Program-made: the position numbers and the translations under genes
Shown: positions 8,448 to 16,594 of the stretch, piece after piece
Numbering within the stretch: the first letter of the stretch is position 1
Layout: each line of letters starts with the position of its first letter
Notes under the pieces: generated by a model
What the model was told of the DNA's origin: nothing
Databases searched by the model: none
Seen by the model: only the letters and a program-made list of their open reading frames with translations
Source of the DNA: Desulfobacteraceae bacterium
GTDB lineage: Bacteria > Desulfobacterota > Desulfobacteria > Desulfobacterales > Desulfosalsimonadaceae
Direction: 5' to 3'
Length of the DNA: 35,882 nt
Assembly (NCBI GenBank): GCA_011390415.1
Contig: JAABSL010000011.1
Coordinates: 1 to 35,882 of the forward strand

Positions 8448-11209
8448 GATTCCCTCCTGTAAGGTGTATGTTGAAGATGTTGACCGGTTCTGATTTCCTC
8501 TGCATAGGACTGAATTTCCGCTGCTGTCCGGCTATTATGGTTTCTAAAATCAAGACTCAGCTCATAGGCGTTTTGCCGGGGGAGCATTCGGCTGGAAAAC
8601 CCCAGTTTTCTGCCCAGGGCCAGCATGTTGACGTTGTCCGTCATGACCAGGCCGGAGACCTGCTCAATGTTGCGCATCCATGCCAGCGCCAGGCAGCGTT
8701 TGAGCAGTTGGGCCCCGATGCCCTTTCCGTGCCACCGGTCGCCGACAATAATCGCAAATTCCGCATTTTTGCCGTCATATTCCGGAATAATCCGGGCCAC
8801 CCCCAGCATTTTTTCCGCATCCTGGAAAGACTGCACTGCCACCAGGGCCACTTCCCGGTCATAGTCGATCTGAGTAAACCGGGCGAGCATCTGTGGCGGG
8901 ATTTTTTTCATGGGGCTGAAAAACCGGAAATAAATGCTCTTCGAAGACAGGGTGTCAAACAAGGCTTCCAGCAACGGCGCATCTTCCGGCCGGATCGGGC
9001 GTATGAGTATCGGCTCTTCTCCTTCGATGGCAATCTGGCTTTCATACTGGTTGGGATAAGGGCTGATCACCAGGTGAAGCGGCGCTTTGACAAGAGACGG
9101 TTTGACCGCCACCCGGGCGTCTGCCGCAATAATTTCCGAGGCATCGGCCATCAGCGGATTTATATCGATTTCAAAGATGTCGGCAAAATCGGTTACCAGC
9201 TGGGAAAGCCGGATCAGGATTTCTTCCAGGCGGTTAATATCAATACCCGGCAGATTCCGGTACCCCTTGAGCACCCGGCTGATTTTTGTTTCTTCCATCA
9301 GGCGGCGGGCCAGAAGCCGGTTAATGGGGGGCAGCGTAACGGCGCGATCGCAGATGATTTCCGTAAAAACACCGCCCATGCCGAATAAGAGCACCGGCCC
9401 GAAATCCGCATCCCGCTTCGCCCCTATGATCAGTTCATAGTCCGTCCGGGTGATCATTTTCTGGATGCTCACTCCTAAAACGGATGCATCCGGCCGGGCC
9501 GAAGCTGCCGCTTCAGTGATTTTTTTAAATGCGGCCCGCACCCCGGCTTCATCCCTTATGTCCAGAATAACGCCGCCCACATCGGTTTTGTGGGTTATTT
9601 CCGGCGAATGAATTTTTAAAACAACGGGGAATCCGATTTTTTGGGCCAGATCCACGGCGTGTTCGGCGTCCGATGCAATTTCCGGGTAATTGACGGGAAT
9701 GCCATAGGATGAAAGGAGCTTTTTGGATTCGATCTCGGTGAGCAGGCCGGAGGAACGGCTCAATCCTTTTTCGACCAGGGCGCCGGCCGTATCTCTGTCG
9801 AAATCCAGTTTTTTGGGAAGGGTCGGGGGCACTTCCTGGAGCATCTGGTTGTTTTGCCAGTATTTATAAAGATCCATAAACGCCCGCACCGCCCTTTCCG
9901 GGGTGTCAAACGTGCTGATACCGGCCCGGTTGAAGATTTGCCGTCCTTTTTCAGCTTCTGTCCCGCCCATCCATGCGGTAATGACCGGTATCCGGCGGTT
10001 GATCAGGCTGCCGGCCAGTCGTTCAGCCACCATGGACGGGTCCGTGAGGGACTGGGGGGCGAACATGATCAGCAGGCCGTTGATGGAGTTGTCCTGTAAA
10101 AGGATATCAACGGCTTTTTGGTAACGTTCGGCAGAGGCATCCCCCAGAATATCCACCGGATTGGCGCCGCTCCAGCAGGTCGGCAGAACGGCATTCAGCT
10201 GCCGGAGGGTTTCCGGTTTCAATGTCACCGGCTCCACGCCGTAATCGGAGAGCGCGTCCGTTGCCATCACCCCGGGGCCCCCGGAATTGGTCACAATGGC
10301 AATGCCATTGCCCACGGGCCGGGGTTGCTTGGCGATAAATTCCGCGCAGTCGAACAGCTCTTCAAAAGTTTTCACCCGCACGATGCCGGCCCGCTTAAAA
10401 GCGGCATTATACACATCGTCTTCGCCGGCCATGGCCCCGGTATGGGAAGCGGCAGCCCGTGCCCCGGCTGTGGACCGGCCGGCCTTGAACGCAATAATGG
10501 GTTTGACCCGGGAAACTGCCCGTGCCGCGCTCATGAAATTCCGGTGCCGGGTCAGATTCTCCACATACATCACAATGCTTTGTACTTCCGGATCATTGCC
10601 GAGAAAATCAATCACATCACCGAAATCCGCATCCAGCATGGAACCCAGGCTGACAAAATGACTGAACCCCATATGCTCTTTTTTGGCAAAATCCAGAATG
10701 GCCGTACAGATAGCGCCGCTCTGGGAGATAAACGCCATATTTCCGGATTTGGGCATCGGACCGGCAAAGCTCGCGTTCAGATGGGACCCGGCGCACATGA
10801 TGCCCAGACAATTCGGTCCCACAATCCGCAGGGATGATCCGGATGCGGCCTCTTTTATCCGGGCTTCAATGGCGGCGCCGGTTTCGCCGGTTTCCTTTCC
10901 GCCGGCGGAAATAATAACCGCGCCGCCGCATTCCGCGGCAACGCAGTCTTTAATGATTTCCGGCACTGTGGATATCGGGGTGACAATTACTGCCAGATCC
11001 GGACGAATATCCAGTTTGCGGATTGAGGCGCAGGCCTTGCGGCGGTATACTGACCGGTAACGGGGGTGCACCGGATAAATGTCTCCGCGGAAACCGCCGG
11101 CAATAAGATTCTGCATGACCGCGGCGCCGACACTGCCGGCTTTTTCGCTGGCACCGATGACCGCAACGGATTCCGGTGCAAATAGACGATTCAGGTTGAA
11201 AACACTCAT
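8444..11209 (-). CDS. ADP-forming acyl-CoA synthetase fused to GNAT acetyltransferase
   Basis: The 921-aa protein contains, in order, a CoA-binding domain (1-130), succinyl-CoA-ligase-like domains (about 150-450), an ATP-grasp domain (about 480-700; KIHSPEITHKTDVGGV) and a C-terminal GNAT domain (about 735-890; WHGKGIGAQLL acetyl-CoA loop). The layout matches the Pat/YfiQ lysine acetyltransferases. Those enzymes have lost the ligase phospho-histidine, whereas this protein keeps it (H256 in SHTGAMAG), so it may be active as acyl-CoA + ADP + Pi = acid + ATP + CoA and also acetylate proteins. An AGGA site precedes ATG 11209. It lies between a stress protein (80 bp upstream) and a kinase-like protein (4-bp overlap), and is probably transcribed from the sigma-54 promoter at 12285. 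The acyl substrate is unknown. Confidence 0.9.
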   Translation of the reverse strand: MSVFNLNRLFAPESVAVIGASEKAGSVGAAVMQNLIAGGFRGDIYPVHPRYRSVYRRKACASIRKLDIRPDLAVIVTPISTVPEIIKDCVAAECGGAVIISAGGKETGETGAAIEARIKEAASGSSLRIVGPNCLGIMCAGSHLNASFAGPMPKSGNMAFISQSGAICTAILDFAKKEHMGFSHFVSLGSMLDADFGDVIDFLGNDPEVQSIVMYVENLTRHRNFMSAARAVSRVKPIIAFKAGRSTAGARAAASHTGAMAGEDDVYNAAFKRAGIVRVKTFEELFDCAEFIAKQPRPVGNGIAIVTNSGGPGVMATDALSDYGVEPVTLKPETLRQLNAVLPTCWSGANPVDILGDASAERYQKAVDILLQDNSINGLLIMFAPQSLTDPSMVAERLAGSLINRRIPVITAWMGGTEAEKGRQIFNRAGISTFDTPERAVRAFMDLYKYWQNNQMLQEVPPTLPKKLDFDRDTAGALVEKGLSRSSGLLTEIESKKLLSSYGIPVNYPEIASDAEHAVDLAQKIGFPVVLKIHSPEITHKTDVGGVILDIRDEAGVRAAFKKITEAAASARPDASVLGVSIQKMITRTDYELIIGAKRDADFGPVLLFGMGGVFTEIICDRAVTLPPINRLLARRLMEETKISRVLKGYRNLPGIDINRLEEILIRLSQLVTDFADIFEIDINPLMADASEIIAADARVAVKPSLVKAPLHLVISPYPNQYESQIAIEGEEPILIRPIRPEDAPLLEALFDTLSSKSIYFRFFSPMKKIPPQMLARFTQIDYDREVALVAVQSFQDAEKMLGVARIIPEYDGKNAEFAIIVGDRWHGKGIGAQLLKRCLALAWMRNIEQVSGLVMTDNVNMLALGRKLGFSSRMLPRQNAYELSLDFRNHNSRTAAEIQSYAEEIRTGQHLQHTPYRRES

Positions 11210-11249
11210 GGTTAAATCCTGTAAAAACAGTTGACAGACAAATCATCTT

Positions 11250-11285
11250 GAGGCTTTAGCCTCTCACCTTCCACCTTCCACCTTC
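11250..11285. repeat. Small stem-loop and 3x CACCTTC tandem repeat
   Basis: GAGGC-TTTA-GCCTC (11250-11263) forms a short hairpin, next to three direct copies of CACCTTC (11265-11285), in the 80-bp gap between the stress protein and acyl-CoA synthetase genes. There is no T-run, so it is not a standard terminator; it could affect mRNA stability or be neutral. Confidence 0.5.
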
Positions 11286-11289
11286 TCCC

Positions 11290-12219
11290 TTAAACCATCC
11301 ACACGGTAAATTCTCTGCCTGCGTGAATCACCTTGTTGCTGACCCGGCCCATGAAAAATTCCTGGACCCGTGAAAGGCCTTTCCGGCCCACCACGATGGT
11401 ACCATAATCTCCGGCCGCCGCTTCTTCAACAATGGCGCCGGCCCGGCTGTGGATGCCGGTAATGATTTTTTCTTCAATTCGCTGTTCATCAAATCCGGCA
11501 AGGATGAGCTTTTCCTTGATGTCGCCAAACAATCGCATCATTTCCTCCTGGGCCAGTTTGACATTTTCCGCGGGCATCATAAATTCGGGATTATCCGGGA
11601 CCAGGCTGCCGAATCCGCGAATTACATGGATCAGACCGATTCCATATCCGTGCCCCCTGACATTTTCAGCGACAAAATCAATGGCCTTCATTGAAGACGG
11701 AGATCCGTCAATGGCAATCAGCAGCTTGTCATTGGTTTTTCGCTGGCCGGCAATAATCAAGGGACAACAGGTCAGCTTGCCGAACAGTTTGTTGGCAACA
11801 CTGCCCACCACAATACTTTCCAGTCTGGTTTTCCCCCGGCGGCGCATCACCACGGCCGTATAATTTCCTTGTTCGGCTTCAGCCAGGATATCCCGGGCAA
11901 TACCGGTTTTACGCTTCTGAATTTTGATTTCCACCGAATCCTGGCGATAGCCCGCATCGACAAGCGTTTTCCGGGCGTTATCAAAAAAAGCCTCAATTTC
12001 TTTTTTCTGGCTGCTTTCCCAGGCATTCATCTGGCTCATGACATGATGATACTGAGGCGTTTTTTCCAGGTCATAATAGCACTCCGGTATGCCGCTGAAG
12101 ACATTAAACAGGACAATCCTGAAATTTTTAAACGGCGCAAGCCGGCCCAGATACGCCAATGTCTGCCGGGAACGGCTGGAGCCGTCAATCAGCACGAGTA
12201 ATTTTTTCTGTTTTTCCAT
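11290..12219 (-). CDS. Universal stress protein, tandem UspA domains
   Basis: A 309-aa protein with two UspA domains, beginning KKLLVLIDGSSRS and, in the second half, KLLIAIDGSPSS; VGRKG(...)GRVSNKV closes domain 2 and RRRGK(...)VGSVANK domain 1. Start ATG 12219 has GGAGGGG upstream. It is a paralogue of 6584-7513 and opens an operon with the acyl-CoA synthetase and kinase-like genes. The leader carries a near-perfect sigma-54 promoter with an upstream activator-like site, so induction by an NtrC-type activator is likely. Its role as an ATP-dependent stress or energy-state protein is known only at family level. Confidence 0.93.
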   Translation of the reverse strand: MEKQKKLLVLIDGSSRSRQTLAYLGRLAPFKNFRIVLFNVFSGIPECYYDLEKTPQYHHVMSQMNAWESSQKKEIEAFFDNARKTLVDAGYRQDSVEIKIQKRKTGIARDILAEAEQGNYTAVVMRRRGKTRLESIVVGSVANKLFGKLTCCPLIIAGQRKTNDKLLIAIDGSPSSMKAIDFVAENVRGHGYGIGLIHVIRGFGSLVPDNPEFMMPAENVKLAQEEMMRLFGDIKEKLILAGFDEQRIEEKIITGIHSRAGAIVEEAAAGDYGTIVVGRKGLSRVQEFFMGRVSNKVIHAGREFTVWMV

Positions 12220-12284
12220 TTTTCCCCTCCATACGTTTAAGGTTTTCGGAGGCCGCACGTTCTGCCATCATGCAATCTTAACAG

Positions 12285-12300
12285 TGCAACAAGAATGCCA
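12285..12300 (-). promoter_or_regulatory. Putative sigma-54 promoter for stress/acyl-CoA operon
   Basis: The minus strand reads TGGCATTCTTGTTGCA, matching TGGCAY-N5-TTGCW fully with the correct 10-bp GG-GC spacing. The start of transcription would be near 12273, leaving a leader of about 54 nt before the ATG at 12219. Confidence 0.78.
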
Positions 12301-12404
12301 TATACCGTCTTTGGTGGAGTTGTTTTAACTTGTTGATTAAATAGTTAAATTTATTCTTTCACCGGCAACCGAAAAGGTATGTTCCCTTTTCATGATGGAA
12401 AACC

Positions 12405-12419
12405 TGACAATCTGTAAAA
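12405..12419. promoter_or_regulatory. Putative UAS for stress/acyl-CoA operon
   Basis: The minus strand reads TTTTACA-GAT-TGTCA, one good and one partial half of the palindrome at 4667 and 18902. Its centre is 111 bp upstream of the -24 element at 12300. It sits just beyond the stop of the receiver-CBS gene. A 7-bp stem (GAAAAGG/CCTTTTC, 12371-12391) lies between it and the promoter. Confidence 0.5.
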
Positions 12420-12427
12420 TACGCAAT

Positions 12428-13330
12428 TCAGTCCGTTAGAATTTTTTCCATTTCAAAAAACAGATCCTGTTCGCGAATAACCCCGGCTATTTTACCGCCC
12501 TCCATCACCACCAGCCGCCGCACCTTATGCTGCAGCATCATATAGCAGGCTTCCATGAGAGAGGCGTTGCCGTCTATGGCATACGGGGCGGCAGACATGA
12601 CCTCGGTGATCGGCAGAGCGGATTTCTTTTTGATTTCCGTGGTGAACATCCCTTTCCAGAACATGGGGGAGTACTGGATCGTATCCGCAAGGGACGGCTT
12701 GGGTGCGGAAAGATACGCCGGCATGATCATGTCCATGAGGTCGATAATTTCAACCAGCCCGGAACATTTATTCTGATTATTCATCACCAGAACCGAACGG
12801 TGGCCGGTTTCCATAATCATGGAGGTGGCCATTTTGGAGTAAAATGATTGTTTTAATGCAAAGATGGCATCCTTGATTTTGGCGTCTTCGGGCAGTGTCG
12901 TGTATTCACTGATGGGGACCATGACGCCGGCAACGGACTTTTCTACTTCCGTATGGGACGCTGTCTTTTTATACACCGCGTCTTTTATTTTTCCTGTCAG
13001 TACATCAATATCGCAGGGCTTTGACAGGTAGTCAAAAGCGCCTTGCCCCCTGGCCTGGCGGGCGGATTTAAGATCACCGTGACCGGTAAGCATGATCACC
13101 GGAAGATCCGGATGCGTTTTTCTGATTTCTGCCAGGGTCTGGTGACCATCCATGCCGGGCATTTTTATATCCAGGATAATGACATCGGGATTTTCAGCCA
13201 ACTGTTCAAGGGCTTGCTCTCCGCTTTCCGCCATAATGGTATCAAAGCCGCGGCGGGTCAGAATTCTGTTCGTGGTTGTTCTGAACTGGGCCTCGTCATC
13301 CACCATCAATACTTTTATTTTTTTATCCAT
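12428..13330 (-). CDS. Response regulator with paired CBS domains
   Basis: A 300-aa fusion with an N-terminal receiver (about 3-120; D11-D12, phospho-acceptor D54, TGHG, LSKPCD) followed by two CBS motifs (about 140-215 and 240-298; LVEIIDLMDMIMPA and VMSAAPYAIDGNASLMEA). CBS pairs usually bind adenine nucleotides, so phosphorylation and energy charge may be integrated here. ATG 13330 follows GGGAG at a wide spacing (about 11 nt). It is the last gene of operon B, 53 bp after the YIP1-family gene. There is no DNA-binding domain, so its target may be a protein such as the transporter or the kinase. Confidence 0.88.
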   Translation of the reverse strand: MDKKIKVLMVDDEAQFRTTTNRILTRRGFDTIMAESGEQALEQLAENPDVIILDIKMPGMDGHQTLAEIRKTHPDLPVIMLTGHGDLKSARQARGQGAFDYLSKPCDIDVLTGKIKDAVYKKTASHTEVEKSVAGVMVPISEYTTLPEDAKIKDAIFALKQSFYSKMATSMIMETGHRSVLVMNNQNKCSGLVEIIDLMDMIMPAYLSAPKPSLADTIQYSPMFWKGMFTTEIKKKSALPITEVMSAAPYAIDGNASLMEACYMMLQHKVRRLVVMEGGKIAGVIREQDLFFEMEKILTD

Positions 13331-13383
13331 AGTTGTGTGTCTCCCTTTTTATTTAGCGCTTGCTTGTCTATGTTTTATTTTTC

Positions 13384-13923
13384 TTACATGTTTGATGACA
13401 TTACCGGTAAAAGTGACCAGAAAAACAGGCTGATGACGGTAATTGAAATCAGAATCACAAAAATGGAAAACCGCCACCCCAAACCGCAGTATTTTGCCAG
13501 CCCCATGCCGATCAGAATCCATTTCCAGGGCTCGGTAATCCAGACGAACAGGGGAATCCATGAGGCCAGGAGCGCAACGCCCGAAGCAAAGGCATATACA
13601 CCGAAAATCCGGCGAAACGATACCTTGGGTCCCGCAAACATGGTGACCATCATATATCCCAGACCGGCGGCGATCACCGTCATACCCACGGCATTGACAA
13701 AGTAGATGCCCCCGGTCAGCAGCGGATTTTCCAGAGGCTGAGTCAGCAGCAGTGCGGTGGTGGAAAAAATCGCCGACACCAGAAGAAATCCCATGGATTG
13801 TTTAAAACCGGTGGCGTCTGATAATTCTTTGAAAAAAGAATTCGGGGTCCCCAGGATTTTTGACAGGGCGACAAAATAATATCGGACAGAAAACCGCCCG
13901 TTTGGATGAATTGTTGCGTCCAT
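13384..13923 (-). CDS. YIP1-family integral membrane protein
   Basis: The 179-aa protein has about five hydrophobic helices (near 40-60, 68-92, 105-125, 130-145 and 155-175), and the layout fits bacterial Yip1-domain proteins, whose function is unknown. ATG 13923 comes 1 nt after the stop of a 55-aa gene, with AGGAA upstream. Located between a DASS transporter and a receiver-CBS protein, it may be an accessory membrane subunit of that system; this is inference. Confidence 0.75.
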   Translation of the reverse strand: MDATIHPNGRFSVRYYFVALSKILGTPNSFFKELSDATGFKQSMGFLLVSAIFSTTALLLTQPLENPLLTGGIYFVNAVGMTVIAAGLGYMMVTMFAGPKVSFRRIFGVYAFASGVALLASWIPLFVWITEPWKWILIGMGLAKYCGLGWRFSIFVILISITVISLFFWSLLPVMSSNM

Positions 13924-13924
13924 T

Positions 13925-14092
13925 TTATAAAATTCCTGTTTTGTATAAAATTCCGCTCACCAGCATGATGATCGTCAGGACAAAATAAAACGCCCGCTCC
14001 GTTTCTTTGGTAAAATAGAACCTGCCGTCTTCGTAATGCACGGTGCGGTTTGGCTTTCTCTTTTTTTCGGTATTTCGATATTCATCATTCAT
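13925..14092 (-). CDS. Small single-pass membrane protein (55 aa)
   Basis: ATG at 14092 with GGGAG about 8 nt upstream opens a 55-codon frame ending in TAA one base before the YIP1-family start. The N-terminal half is charged (MNDEYRNTEKKRKPNR) and is followed by one hydrophobic helix of about 20 residues (AFYFVLTIMMLVSGIL). Position-perfect fit between the DASS gene (35-bp gap) and the YIP1 gene supports a real gene. No family recognised. Small proteins beside transporters are sometimes subunits or regulators; that role here is a guess. Confidence 0.72.
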   Translation of the reverse strand: MNDEYRNTEKKRKPNRTVHYEDGRFYFTKETERAFYFVLTIIMLVSGILYKTGIL

Positions 14093-14127
14093 GTTTAAAT
14101 CTCCCTGATCTGTTCTCGTTAAGTTTA

Positions 14128-15990
14128 TTAGAAAACCGGCAGATCGCCGAATCCCCGGACGGCCCAGTAAAATCCCGTTATCAGCACCAGCAGGATATTT
14201 GCGCAGAACCAGAGGGGAATGCCCACCCGCAGGTAATCCTTGGGTTCCAGATACCCGGACGCATAGACAATGGCGTTCGGCGGTGTGCCGATGATCAGGC
14301 AGTAGGCAAAGGAAGATGCAACCGCCGTGGACATGGCCATAAAGGGAAGATAGGTAGACCCCGGATGCACCAGGCCCGCCATGTTCAGGGCGATGGGGCC
14401 GACAGCGGCCGCAGCCGGGCCGTCGGCCATGAGGTTGGTCATAACACCGGTCAGGCCATTGGAAACGGCCATCAGCGGAAGTCCGGAATCCAGTCCCAGG
14501 GGCGCGATGGTGTCAATCACGCTGCGGGCAATCCAGTAAGCCGCTCCGCTCTGGTCCAGAATCCGTCCGAAAATAATGGCGCCCGCATAGAGCCAGACAA
14601 CGCCCCAGTCGACTTTTTCCTGGTAATCCCGCCAGTTCACCACACCGGCCAACAGGTACGCCACCGCACCGGCCACGGCAATGACACCGATGCCCAGGCG
14701 GATGGGTATAATGCCCATCTGGTAAAAGGATTTTTCCGTAAACCAGCCGAAGACCATGATGACAAAAATAATCAGGGCCCAGATTTGCTGGCGATTCCAC
14801 CCGCCCATGCGGCTGATTTCATTTTTCAATTGGTCCATGGCCGGGGCCAGGGAAAGAATCCGGGGCTTGAACCGCCAGTTGACCAGAAACCAGGTCACCG
14901 GAATCATGATCACCAGAAACGGAAAGCAATAAGACACCCACTGAAAATATCCGATATCCAGCCCGAACATGTCGTTTAAATAGGTCATCATGATCACGTT
15001 GCGGGCGCCGCCGGAGGGAGCCCCGGGGCCGCCGATATTGCACGCCATGGCAATGGCGATCATCAGCATCTTGCCCAGTTCCGGATCTTCCGGAATTTCT
15101 TTTGTCAGGCTGTTCTGGTACATGAGAATACCGATGGGAAGGAACATGGCGGCCAGGGCATGGTCTGAAATAAAGGCGGCCAGCGGAGAGATGATGAGAA
15201 AAAATATCAGGGTAATCCATTTGACGTTCGGTTTGGCCAGCTTTCGGAACATCGCAAGGCAGACCCGCTTGTCCACGCCGGTTTTAACAAATGCGGCCGC
15301 AAACATAAGGCTGCCCATGATAAACCAGACCGCGTCATCCCAGTAAAGCCCGGCCACATCGCTTCGGGAGACCACGCCGGTAAACACCAGGATCAGGCCG
15401 ATACAGAATGCCACGCCGGGCAGGGGGATGCATTCGGTCAGAAAACAGAGCACGACAAACACCATCATGGCGATGGCCACCTTGACCTGCCACGCCCCTT
15501 TGTCCGCCATTGCCCGGTCCTTTTCACCTAATTCTTCATATTTTAGCCCTTCTCTTCGCAGCTCAAATCCCGCCTTCATCAGTGAAGTAAATTTTTCATC
15601 CGGAACCGAGGCCTCGATATACGCTTTTGCCTTTTCCAGATTTTTGGCGTCGGCTTCAATGCCGTATTTACCGCACCATTTGAGATCCCGGCTCAAAAAC
15701 CGTTTTTTTGTAAACGCGCCCATCCCCATGTTCTGTTCCATCACCTGGACGGTGATCAGCTGCCACTGCTCCGCCACATTGCTTTCCACGCCGAAAAGAG
15801 CGTTGGAAAAATAGTTTTTTACCGCCTTGGGACCCACGTTATACTCCATTCCCACGTCTTTCATGCCATAGGGTGTGGGCATGGCCAGCAGTGCGGCAAA
15901 CAGCACCACCGGAATGATAAAAATTTTCCAGTCGACATATTTGTCATACCCTCTGGCTTTTTCTTTTTCTTTTTGTTTATGCACGGCCAT
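14128..15990 (-). CDS. DASS-family (SLC13-type) sodium:anion symporter
   Basis: A 620-aa inner-membrane carrier. After helix 1 (about 22-38) comes an unusual soluble stretch of about 125 residues (about 40-165), predicted periplasmic, and then roughly ten more helices. GGARN in the first half and IGTPPNAIVYASGYL near the end correspond to the paired substrate/sodium loops of the family. ATG 15990 has AAGGAG upstream; the longer reading to 16059 would run into the receiver gene. Operon context: receiver, Cache kinase, receiver, this transporter, small membrane protein, YIP1 protein, receiver-CBS. The substrate (sulfate, dicarboxylate or other) cannot be decided. It resembles the partial transporter at 1-1487 but has a longer loop. 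Confidence 0.9.
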   Translation of the reverse strand: MAVHKQKEKEKARGYDKYVDWKIFIIPVVLFAALLAMPTPYGMKDVGMEYNVGPKAVKNYFSNALFGVESNVAEQWQLITVQVMEQNMGMGAFTKKRFLSRDLKWCGKYGIEADAKNLEKAKAYIEASVPDEKFTSLMKAGFELRREGLKYEELGEKDRAMADKGAWQVKVAIAMMVFVVLCFLTECIPLPGVAFCIGLILVFTGVVSRSDVAGLYWDDAVWFIMGSLMFAAAFVKTGVDKRVCLAMFRKLAKPNVKWITLIFFLIISPLAAFISDHALAAMFLPIGILMYQNSLTKEIPEDPELGKMLMIAIAMACNIGGPGAPSGGARNVIMMTYLNDMFGLDIGYFQWVSYCFPFLVIMIPVTWFLVNWRFKPRILSLAPAMDQLKNEISRMGGWNRQQIWALIIFVIMVFGWFTEKSFYQMGIIPIRLGIGVIAVAGAVAYLLAGVVNWRDYQEKVDWGVVWLYAGAIIFGRILDQSGAAYWIARSVIDTIAPLGLDSGLPLMAVSNGLTGVMTNLMADGPAAAAVGPIALNMAGLVHPGSTYLPFMAMSTAVASSFAYCLIIGTPPNAIVYASGYLEPKDYLRVGIPLWFCANILLVLITGFYWAVRGFGDLPVF

Positions 15991-16055
15991 ATAACGTCTC
16001 CTTTCCGATTGGTTCAAAAATGAATATTTTTTTAAAAATCCCCGGAATGCCGGGA

Positions 16056-16529
16056 TCATTCTTTTTCATTGTTAGTCGCTGCATCCTGGGCATCAAAAAC
16101 CGCCATGGCGCGAGGCGTTGTTCCGTTCTCACCGTTTGACCGCTTTCTTTCTGCCATTGCCTGCTTCTTGGCGTATGCGTCTTCCACTTTTTCCATCAGT
16201 TCCGGGATATCGCAGGGCTTCATGACATAATCAAAAGCCCCCAGGCGCATGCCGGTGACCGCCAGGTCGAAGGAGCCGTGACCGGTGAGCATGATGACCT
16301 CAACCAGCGGGTCAAGTTCCTTAATCCGCCGAAGGGTTTCTATCCCGTCCATGCCGGGCATCTTGATGTCCAGAACAACGACGTCCACAGGTGTTTTTTC
16401 AATGATGCGCAAAGCGTCTTCTCCGTTTGATGCAGTTTGGGGCGTAATCCCCCGTTTTTTCATTACCGTGGTGGTTGTTTTCAGAAATCGTTCTTCGTCA
16501 TCAACGATCAATAGTTGAGCGCTGCTCAT
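16056..16529 (-). CDS. Stand-alone response regulator receiver
   Basis: A 157-aa receiver with D10-D11, phospho-acceptor D54 (VVLDIKMPGMDG), TGHG and a VMKPCD lysine. A variable, asparagine- and alanine-rich tail of about 35 residues follows. ATG 16529 has GGAGGAAAA upstream; the frame can extend to 16547 without a ribosome site. It is between the Cache kinase (65 bp upstream) and the DASS transporter (65 bp downstream) and is most likely phosphorylated by that kinase. Confidence 0.92.
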   Translation of the reverse strand: MSSAQLLIVDDEERFLKTTTTVMKKRGITPQTASNGEDALRIIEKTPVDVVVLDIKMPGMDGIETLRRIKELDPLVEVIMLTGHGSFDLAVTGMRLGAFDYVMKPCDIPELMEKVEDAYAKKQAMAERKRSNGENGTTPRAMAVFDAQDAATNNEKE

Positions 16530-16594
16530 GATATTTTCCTCCGTCATTGAATATGCAGTGTTGGGTTTAATTTGTGTTCATACAAGGCCATGAA

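Noticed and set aside
8468-9388. 306-aa plus-strand reading frame opposite the acyl-CoA synthetase
   Set aside because: It is antisense to a well supported conserved gene; the translation matches no family.
14050-14979. 309-aa plus-strand reading frame opposite the DASS transporter
   Set aside because: It is a codon-bias shadow of the transporter gene, with low-complexity His/Gly/Gln-rich translation and no ribosome site.
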